Below are positions 55,767-62,430 of a DNA stretch of 64,000 nt, piece by piece. Position 1 is the stretch's first letter. The number at the start of each line of letters is the position of its first letter. A program made the translations under genes and the position numbers. The stretch lies in the NCBI RefSeq assembly GCF_024359525.1, contig NZ_JAKZEU010000003.1, positions 1-64,000 on the forward strand. The letters are read 5' to 3'. Below the pieces are notes generated by a model. It did no database searches and was not told the origin of the DNA. It saw nothing but the letters and a program-made list of their open reading frames with translations. This DNA comes from Paracoccus albicereus. Its GTDB lineage: Bacteria > Pseudomonadota > Alphaproteobacteria > Rhodobacterales > Rhodobacteraceae.

Positions 55767-56846
55767 ATGAATCGCAGAGAACTGATCGCCAGCGTCGCCG
55801 CGCTGTCGGCCGTCACGCTGGCTGCCCCCGCCTTTGCCCAGGACGAGCCGCTGAAGGTCGGCTTCATCTATGTCGGCCCGGTGGGCGACGGCGGCTGGAC
55901 CTACCAGCACGATCTGGGTCGGCAGGCGGTCGAGGCGGAATTCGGGGACCGCGTGGAAACCACCTTCATCGAAAGCGTGCCAGAAGGCGCGGATGCCGAA
56001 CGCGCGATCACCCAGCTGGCGCTGGCCGGCAACACGCTGATCTTCACCACCAGCTTCGGCTTCATGGACGCGACCATCAACGTCGCGCAGAAATTCCCGG
56101 ACGTGAAGTTCGAGCACGCCACCGGCTACAAGCGCGCCGACAACGTCGCCACCTATGACGCGCGCTTCTACGAAGGCCGCGCGGTGATGGGCACGATCGC
56201 GGGTCGGATGACGGAGTCGAACAAGATCGGCTATATCGGCAGCTTCCCGATCCCCGAAGTCATCCAGGGCATCAATTCCAGCTACATCCACGCCAAGAAG
56301 GTGAATCCCGACGTCGAGATGCGCGTCGTCTGGGCCTATTCCTGGTTCGACCCGGCGAAAGAGGCTGATGCGGCGGCAGCGCTGCTGGCCGAGGGTGTGG
56401 ACGTGATCCTGCAGCACACCGACTCGACTGCGCCGATGGCCAAGCTGCAGGAAGCCGGCGCGATCGGCTTCGGGCAGGCCAGCGACATGGCGAACTTTGC
56501 GCCCTCGCCGCGGGTGTCGTCCATCATCGACAACTGGGCGCCCTATTACATCGAGCGTGTCGGCGCGGTGCTGGACGGAACCTGGGAATCCAAGGCCACC
56601 TGGGCCGGGATTGCGGAAGGCGAGGTCGAGATCGGCGAGATCACCGAGGCCGTGCCTGCCGAGGTCAAGGAAGAGGCGCTGGCGCTCAAGGACGCCATCG
56701 CCTCGGGCGAGTATCACCCGTTCACCGGCCCGCTGAACAAGGCTGACGGCACCGCCTGGCTGGCCGAGGGCGAGACGGCGAGCGACGAGGATCTGTCCGG
56801 GATGAACTTCTTCGTCGAAGGGATCACCGCGCAGATTCCGCAGTAA
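55767..56846 (+). CDS. BMP-family ABC transporter substrate-binding protein
   Basis: 359 residues. Signal peptide ending AAPAFAQ (~23), then LKVGFIYVGPVGDGGWTYQH (~30-49), the start of PnrA/BMP-type binding proteins, and RMTESNKIGYIGSFPIPEV (~145). No lipobox, so it is a soluble periplasmic protein. BMP proteins bind purine nucleosides, riboflavin or similar. The specific ligand is open. AGGAGAGAG precedes the ATG; a strong terminator follows. Confidence 0.92.
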   Translation: MNRRELIASVAALSAVTLAAPAFAQDEPLKVGFIYVGPVGDGGWTYQHDLGRQAVEAEFGDRVETTFIESVPEGADAERAITQLALAGNTLIFTTSFGFMDATINVAQKFPDVKFEHATGYKRADNVATYDARFYEGRAVMGTIAGRMTESNKIGYIGSFPIPEVIQGINSSYIHAKKVNPDVEMRVVWAYSWFDPAKEADAAAALLAEGVDVILQHTDSTAPMAKLQEAGAIGFGQASDMANFAPSPRVSSIIDNWAPYYIERVGAVLDGTWESKATWAGIAEGEVEIGEITEAVPAEVKEEALALKDAIASGEYHPFTGPLNKADGTAWLAEGETASDEDLSGMNFFVEGITAQIPQ

Positions 56847-56866
56847 AATCCGGCGTCTTGCGGTTT

Positions 56867-56894
56867 GGGCCGGTCCTTCGGGGCCGGCCCTTTT
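56867..56894 (+). terminator. terminator with TTCG tetraloop after BMP operon
   Basis: A ten-pair stem (GGGCCGGTCC with GGGCCGGCCC, one G-U pair) closed by the very stable TTCG loop and followed by TTTT. It ends four bases before the stop of the convergent amidohydrolase gene, so it may serve both directions. Confidence 0.88.
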
Positions 56895-56897
56895 CGT

Positions 56898-58064
56898 TCA
56901 CGCGGCGGGCATCCGCGCCTCGACCATGCCGGCATACCAGCTTGAGCCGAAGGGGATCGCCTCGTCGCTGAAATTGTAGGCCGGGTGGTGGACCATCGCG
57001 GTGTCGCCGTTGCCGACGAAGATGTAGGCGCCGGGGCGGGTGTTGAGCATGAAGCTGAAATCCTCGCCGCCCATCATGGGGGCGACGTCGGTGTCGACGT
57101 CAGGGCTGATTCCCCGGGCGACGGCGACGGCGTGGCCGGTTTCATCCGGGTGGTTCACGGTCACCGGATAGCCGCGTTCATAGTTCACGTCGGCCTTGGC
57201 GCCGAAAGCGGCGGCGACGTTTTTCGCAACGCGTTCAATACCTTCTTCCAGCTGATCCTGGACGCCGGGATCGAGGCTGCGGGCGGTTCCCTTGATCTTC
57301 ACGACCTGGGGGATGACGTTGTGGGCGGTGGAATCGGTTTCCACGACGCAGGCGGAGACGACGGCGTTCTTCAGCGGGTCGATGTTGCGCGAAACGATCG
57401 ACTGGAGTGCGATGATGATCTGCGAGGCGACGACCACGGTGTCGATGCATTCGTGGGGTTTCGCGGCATGGCCGCCCTTGCCGGTGACGGTAATGTCCCA
57501 CTGGTCGGCGGCGGCCATGATGCCGCCTTCGCGGATGGCGAAGCTGCCCACGGGGATGCCGGGCATGTTGTGCATGCCGTAGAATTCCTGCACGCCCCAG
57601 CGGTCGGCGAGACCGTCGCGGATCATCGCGTCGCCGCCTGCACCGCCCTCCTCGGCCGGCTGGAAGATGACGATGGCGGTGCCGTCGAAATTGCGCGTCT
57701 CGGCCAGGTACTTGGCGGCGCCGAGCAGCATCGCGGTGTGGCCGTCATGGCCGCAGGCATGCATTTTTCCCTTGGTTTCAGAGGCATAATCGAGCCCGGT
57801 CTGTTCGGTGATGGGCAGCGCGTCCATGTCGGCGCGCAGGCCGATCACGCGGCCCTTGCTGTCGGACTTGCCCTTGATGACGCCGACGACACCGGTCTGG
57901 CCGATGCCTTCGACCACCTCGTCACAGCCGAAATCGCGCAGGAGTTCGGCGACGCGGCCGGCGGTCCGGTGGACGTCGTAGAGCAGTTCGGGATGGCGGT
58001 GGAAGTCCTGTCGCCACTCGGTGATCTCGGGCAGCAATTCGGCGAAACGGTTCTTGACGGGCAT
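56898..58064 (-). CDS. M20-family amidohydrolase
   Basis: 388 residues. Metal-binding motifs of the M20D aminoacylase/hippuricase family: DFHRHPELLYDVH (~20-32), GLRADMDALPI (~74-84), MHACGHDGHTAMLLG (~101-115) and VIFQPAEEGGAGG (~133-145). It hydrolyses N-acyl or amide bonds of amino acids or related compounds; substrate unknown. It is convergent with the BMP importer, whose ligand might be its substrate (inference). Upstream, its promoter region contains the inverted TGTAC element and then the ParA-SIR2 island. Confidence 0.9.
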   Translation of the reverse strand: MPVKNRFAELLPEITEWRQDFHRHPELLYDVHRTAGRVAELLRDFGCDEVVEGIGQTGVVGVIKGKSDSKGRVIGLRADMDALPITEQTGLDYASETKGKMHACGHDGHTAMLLGAAKYLAETRNFDGTAIVIFQPAEEGGAGGDAMIRDGLADRWGVQEFYGMHNMPGIPVGSFAIREGGIMAAADQWDITVTGKGGHAAKPHECIDTVVVASQIIIALQSIVSRNIDPLKNAVVSACVVETDSTAHNVIPQVVKIKGTARSLDPGVQDQLEEGIERVAKNVAAAFGAKADVNYERGYPVTVNHPDETGHAVAVARGISPDVDTDVAPMMGGEDFSFMLNTRPGAYIFVGNGDTAMVHHPAYNFSDEAIPFGSSWYAGMVEARMPAA

Positions 58065-58175
58065 GGGTCCACTCCTGTTCTGCGCGAAAGCCTAGGCCCA
58101 TCCGGGACGGGTTGAAAGCCCCCTGACCGGGCCTGCGGCGCGCAACGGAGGTTAAGAAAGGATGAAGATTTCACC

Positions 58176-58315
58176 GCGCACCAAGCGCACGGTCCTTGTG
58201 CAACAGCGCAACAGGATGAGGCACGAAAAGCCCAGCAATTGCCGGGTTTGACGGGTCACAACCCGTACACCGCGCGTACACAGGCTGTACACAACCTGTA
58301 CACAGGCTGCGAGCG
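58176..58315 (-). repeat. 140-bp modular intergenic element, copy B (TGTAC array)
   Basis: Inverted second copy of the element at 27344-27483: 75 of 77 identical positions over 58239-58315, the same 26-bp spacer length with diverged sequence, then the GTTGCGCTGTTGC and CGCTTGGTGCGC blocks. The four TGTAC sites are again 11 bp apart. The spacer begins with a near-palindrome (CCCGGCAATTGCTGGG on the minus strand, 58230-58245); copy A has a weaker hairpin in the same place. Its leading end adjoins the low-GC ParA-SIR2 island, while its trailing end faces the amidohydrolase start 112 bp away. Confidence 0.85.
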
Positions 58316-58437
58316 AGCGGTTAGGGGATGATTAACGTGTGTTGCGTGACAAGGGTAGACACTGCTCAACCGTTAGGGTTGTATCGAATCTCGCTTCGCG
58401 CTGGCGAATTTCTAAATATATAGCCCAGGAGTAGAAA
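58316..58437 (+). promoter_or_regulatory. upstream region of the parA-like gene
   Basis: 122 bp that become progressively AT-rich toward the gene. There is an AT block TCTAAATATATAG (58411-58423) and a good ribosome binding site AGGAG (58427-58431) six bases before the GTG start. No clear -35/-10 pair places the start point. Confidence 0.4.
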
Positions 58438-59433
58438 GTGACCACGTCCATCACGTTTTTCAACAATAAGGGCGGTGTCGGCAAGACTACCTTGCTTTGC
58501 AACGTAGCGGCTTACCTAGCTGAGGAGTACGAGTACGAAGTTTTAGTAATAGACGCAGATCCGCAATGTAATGCGACGCAGTATATGTTTGATGATGAAA
58601 AGCTGCAATATTTTTATGAAGAAACATCGTCATTTACTCTTTACAATATCATCAGACCATTATCTTTAGGCAAGGGCTACAGTAAGGAACTGAATGTTAG
58701 CCGTAGCCCCCGCTTCAATGTGGACGTTATACCCGGCGATCCAAGGCTGGCTCTTACCGAAGACTTACTCGCAAAAGATTGGGGGTCGGCAATTGGGGGG
58801 GATGCGCGAGGCATTAGAACGACACTTTTGTTTGCCGACCTAGTTCACCGCTGCAGTGACTATGACGTCGTGCTGATAGACGTTGGGCCATCATTGGGGT
58901 CGATCAATCGGGCGGTGCTTATTGCCACTGACTACTTCGTCGCGCCAATGTCGATTGATATTTTTAGCGTTAAAGCTATAGAAAATATTGCGACTTGGAT
59001 TGAAAAGTGGCGAAAACAATGGGACGTCGGAATAGCAAATGTTGACGACCTGGAGGAAGTTGATGCTGACCTAGCTCGCGACCTGTGTTTCGCCGGATAT
59101 GTTTCTCAACAATATCTCGCAAAACGCGATCGAAAAGGCACTAAACGAGCGGTAAATGCATACGAAAGGATTATGAATCAATTTGAAAAGGTTGTATCTA
59201 GCCACCTATCAAAGACTGTTCCGCTAGCCGATAGGAACGCTCCGCTTGGTTTGGGCGCAATCCCGAACCTGCATAGTATGATCCCTATGTCTCAATCTGC
59301 GCGAGCTCCCGTCTTTATGCTTAAATCAACAGATGGGGTTCGGGGGGCACATTTCTCAAAAGTAAAGGATGCTAAGACTACCTTCGGGACTGTCGCAGAC
59401 GAGATTATTGAACGTATCGGGCTTGAAGAATGA
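58438..59433 (+). CDS. ParA/MinD-family ATPase in a low-GC island
   Basis: 331 residues from a GTG start with AGGAG upstream. Deviant Walker A NKGGVGKTT (10-18) with the signature lysine, Walker A' VIDADPQ (38-44) and Walker B VVLIDVG (144-150) define a dimerising ParA/Soj-type ATPase. It is longer than the ~260 residues of chromosomal ParA, with an extra segment at ~190-260. No ParB or parS is visible. GC and codon use (many AAA, TTT, ATA) differ sharply from both flanks, implying horizontal transfer. The stop overlaps the SIR2 start by ATGA. Likely partner or regulator of the SIR2 protein; a classical partition role seems less likely. Confidence 0.88.
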   Translation: MTTSITFFNNKGGVGKTTLLCNVAAYLAEEYEYEVLVIDADPQCNATQYMFDDEKLQYFYEETSSFTLYNIIRPLSLGKGYSKELNVSRSPRFNVDVIPGDPRLALTEDLLAKDWGSAIGGDARGIRTTLLFADLVHRCSDYDVVLIDVGPSLGSINRAVLIATDYFVAPMSIDIFSVKAIENIATWIEKWRKQWDVGIANVDDLEEVDADLARDLCFAGYVSQQYLAKRDRKGTKRAVNAYERIMNQFEKVVSSHLSKTVPLADRNAPLGLGAIPNLHSMIPMSQSARAPVFMLKSTDGVRGAHFSKVKDAKTTFGTVADEIIERIGLEE

Positions 59434-60286
59434 TTGAGTGGCCTGATCAGCTGATTAAGGACTTGTTAGCACAGCGGGTTGTAGTGTTTTAGGGAGTGGC
59501 GTTTCGCGGAATTCGGTGGGGCGTGATGGCGTGACGCGCCCTCCATTGTGGAAGGAATTCTTAAATGACGCTCTCAGTCGTCTAGGACGAAAGGGTACGC
59601 AACGCATTCGAACTGCTATTCGATCTGAAGACTATCTACATGCTTGTGAGTGGATTAAGCAAAAGATGGAGGAGAATTGGGAGCCGTATCTTCGTGAGCG
59701 ATTTATAGATCCAGGATACACTCATGCAAAAATCCACCAAGATTTGTTTAGCCTCGATCAGCAAATTTATTTAACGCCAAACTTTGACGAAATTTTTGAA
59801 AACTTTGTAATTTCCGAAACTGGCGGCCAAGTCACGGTCAAGCGTTATTCCGACTCGAGCGTTCACAACTTCTTACGCGATGACCGCCAGCATATCATCA
59901 AGGTTCACGGGTCCGTCAATCACCCCGAAGAGCTCATCTTTACACATCATGACTATGCTAGAGCGCGAGTAAAGCATTCGGCATTCTATAGTGTGCTTGA
60001 TGCCTGCTTGCTATCCCACACATTTTTTATTGTTGGCTGTGGAGTTTCGGATCCAGATCTTGCGCTATTGATGGAAAACCATCGTTTCAATTTTCCTCTT
60101 TCACGACCACATTATCTGGTTACTTCCTCACGAATATCCCCAGATATGACCCAGTCTCTCAAATCGAATAGAAACTTAAAGTGTCTGACGTACAACAGCC
60201 GAGAAGGTCACAAAGAACTTAATGAGTCCATCGAAGAACTGGCTGAGATGCTTGATGTTGCACGTAGCCTTCCTACAGGTGCATGA
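59430..60286 (+). pseudogene. SIR2-family protein, frameshifted by one base
   Basis: Translation from the ATG at 59430 (overlapping the parA stop) runs 20 codons to TAG at 59490. The next frame continues at once as LGSGVSRNS and stays open to 60286. Adding one T to the T4 run (59487-59490) gives a 285-residue SIR2 protein: GSGVS (22-26) for NAD binding, TPNFD (116-120), VHG with the catalytic histidine (159-161), GCGVSDPD (203-210). Without the repair, the only downstream start (GTG 59516) lacks the NAD-binding loop. Such stand-alone SIR2_2-type domains in phage-defence operons degrade NAD. The shift may be a real inactivating mutation, a sequencing error, or frameshifting. Confidence 0.85.
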
Positions 60287-60295
60287 TCTACCCCC

Positions 60296-62161
60296 TCACT
60301 CATGCGTCACCGGCTCCCGCAGCACCAGGTGCCCCGCCTCAACCTCCTCGTAGACCGACGGGACCGCCTTGTACTCGACCGGGTGGATCGGTGAGGGGAT
60401 GGGCTTGAACTGCAGGTCCTCGGAGATCTTCTTCTCGCGCGGGTCGGCGACCGGGACGGCGGACATGAGCTGGCGGGTGTAGGAATGCTGCGGGTTCTCG
60501 AACACCTGGCGGCGTGAGCCCATCTCGACGATCCGGCCCAGATACATCACGCCGACCTGGTGGCTGACGCGTTCGACCACCGCCATGTCGTGGCTGATGA
60601 ACAGCATCGAGATGCCGAGGTCCTGCTGAAGCTCCATCAGCAGGTTCAGCACCTGCGCCTGGACCGAGACGTCGAGCGCGCTGACCGCCTCGTCCGCGAC
60701 GATCAGCTTGGGGTTCAGGGCCAGCGCGCGGGCGATGGCGATGCGCTGTCGCTGGCCGCCCGACATCTCGTGCGGGTAGCGGCGCATGAAGCTGCGGGGC
60801 AGCTCGACCCGGTCGAAGAGGGTGGCGATCTTCTGCTGGCGTTCCTTGCGATTGCCGATGCCGTAATTGGCCAGCGGTTCCGCCACCTGATCGTAGAGCT
60901 TCATGTGCGGATCGAGGCTGGCGAAGGGGTCCTGGAAGATCATCTGCATGTCGCGGCGCGCGCGGCGCAGGCCACGGGGGCTGAGGCCGATGATGTCGGT
61001 GCCGTCCAGCGTGACATGGCCGCTGTCGGGTTCCACGAGGCGCAGAAGCGAGCGGGCGACGGTGGACTTGCCCGAGCCGGATTCGCCCACCAGCGACAGG
61101 GTCTCGCCCGCGTTGATCGTGAAGGACACGTCCTCGACCGCGTGGACGCGGGCCACGGTGCGTTTCAGAAGGCCGCCCTTGACGGCGAAGCGGGTGGTGA
61201 GGTTCTCGACCTTGAGAAGCGGGCGGGGGTCCTTGGCGATGATCGGGTGCGTCGCCTCGCGCGTGCCGTCCTTCATCAGGCGCATCGGCTCGGGGTAGTC
61301 CTTGCCCTTCAACTCGCCCAGGCGCGGGACGGCGGCGAGCAGCATCTTGGTGTAGTCCTGCTGCGGAGATTCGAAGATCTGCTCGACCGGGCCTTCCTCG
61401 ACCTTGTCGCCGCGGAACATGACAACGACGCGGTCGGCCATCTGCGCGACGACCGCCATGTCGTGGGTGATGAAGAGGACGGCGATCTGCTTTTCTCGTT
61501 TCAGCCGGTTGATGAGGGCGAGGATCTCGGCCTGGATGGTGACGTCGAGCGCGGTCGTCGGCTCGTCGCAGATCAGAAGGCGGGGCTCGCAGGCCATGGC
61601 GATGGCGATGACGACGCGCTGGCGCATCCCGCCCGAGAGTTCGTGCGGATACTGGTCGAGGCGGCGTTCGGGTTCGGGGATGCGAACCTGGCGCAGGATT
61701 TCCAGGGCGCGCGCGCGGGCGGCCTTCTTGTCCATGCCGCGATGCTCGATCAGGCCTTCCATCAGCTGGTCGCCGATGGTGAAGACCGGGTTCAGCGCGG
61801 TCATCGGCTCCTGGAAGATCATGCCGATCTGGTTGCCGCGGATGTCGCGCATGACGGGGGTGGACTGGGTGGCCAGATCGACCGTGCGTCCGTCGCCGCG
61901 GTCGAACATCAGGCGGCCTTCCTTGATGTCGCCGCCGCCGAATTCCACCAGCCGCATGAGCGACAGCGACGAGACCGACTTGCCGGAGCCGGATTCGCCC
62001 ACCACCGCGACGCATTCGCCGGGCTTGATGTCGAAGGAGATGCCCTTGACCGCGACGACGACGCCGTCGTTGGTCTGGAACTCGACCCGGAGATCCTCGA
62101 TCGAGACGAGCGGTTTGTCATCGGCCGTCATGTTCGCGGCCTGCGGTTTTTCGTCCAGCAT
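60296..62161 (-). CDS. oligopeptide-type ABC transporter, fused double ATP-binding protein
   Basis: 621 residues, equivalent to DppD plus DppF in one chain. First domain: Walker A VVGESGSGKSVSSLS, signature LSGGMRQRVVIAIAMAC, Walker B LLICDEPTTALDVT. Second domain: Walker A GESGSGKSTVARSLLRL, signature MSGGQRQRIAIARALALNP, Walker B ADEAVSALDVS. Each has the oligopeptide C-terminal extension. It powers uptake of peptides or related solutes. AGGGACG precedes the ATG. The stop is only 9 bp from the convergent SIR2 gene. The binding protein is divergent and no permease genes lie in the window. Confidence 0.94.
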   Translation of the reverse strand: MLDEKPQAANMTADDKPLVSIEDLRVEFQTNDGVVVAVKGISFDIKPGECVAVVGESGSGKSVSSLSLMRLVEFGGGDIKEGRLMFDRGDGRTVDLATQSTPVMRDIRGNQIGMIFQEPMTALNPVFTIGDQLMEGLIEHRGMDKKAARARALEILRQVRIPEPERRLDQYPHELSGGMRQRVVIAIAMACEPRLLICDEPTTALDVTIQAEILALINRLKREKQIAVLFITHDMAVVAQMADRVVVMFRGDKVEEGPVEQIFESPQQDYTKMLLAAVPRLGELKGKDYPEPMRLMKDGTREATHPIIAKDPRPLLKVENLTTRFAVKGGLLKRTVARVHAVEDVSFTINAGETLSLVGESGSGKSTVARSLLRLVEPDSGHVTLDGTDIIGLSPRGLRRARRDMQMIFQDPFASLDPHMKLYDQVAEPLANYGIGNRKERQQKIATLFDRVELPRSFMRRYPHEMSGGQRQRIAIARALALNPKLIVADEAVSALDVSVQAQVLNLLMELQQDLGISMLFISHDMAVVERVSHQVGVMYLGRIVEMGSRRQVFENPQHSYTRQLMSAVPVADPREKKISEDLQFKPIPSPIHPVEYKAVPSVYEEVEAGHLVLREPVTHE

Positions 62162-62243
62162 CGTCCCTGTCCCCTTGCACGCCTGCCCACGCTAGCGGCG
62201 CTTGGCGGAAAGTCAAAGCGGCGCGCGCGGATAGGTCTTGCGT

Positions 62244-62264
62244 TTCAAACGACCTTGGTTTGAA
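62244..62264. promoter_or_regulatory. operator-like inverted repeat in the divergent peptide-ABC promoter region
   Basis: TTCAAAC, seven bases, GTTTGAA: a perfect 7-bp inverted repeat of 21 bp total in the 269-bp gap between the divergent ATPase and binding-protein genes. Its size and symmetry fit a dimeric regulator. It is AT-richer than its surroundings and stands where it could control both directions. The rest of the gap shows no gene. Confidence 0.5.
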
Positions 62265-62430
62265 GTCGGTCCATTCCGCAAGGGGGAACGGGCGAACGAC
62301 AGACCACGACGAACCGGACGGCGAGACACGCGGAAAAACGCGGCAGCCGGGACCAACGGTTCGGCACGGGCAGGCAAAGATGCGCCAGCCTTGTGCCCCG
62401 CGCGGGCAACAGATCCAACAGGAGAACCCG

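Noticed and set aside
58438..59433. Chromosomal or plasmid partition ParA, implying an integrated plasmid
   Set aside because: No ParB, repA, parS or integrase in the window; the gene overlaps a SIR2 gene instead. Kept only as a secondary possibility.
59516..60286. Shorter SIR2 protein starting at GTG 59516 as the real product
   Set aside because: It lacks the NAD-binding loop, has no ribosome binding site, and the missing residues are encoded immediately upstream in the shifted frame.
60560..62263. 567-residue plus-strand frame opposite the double ABC ATPase
   Set aside because: Two complete sets of ABC motifs are on the minus strand.
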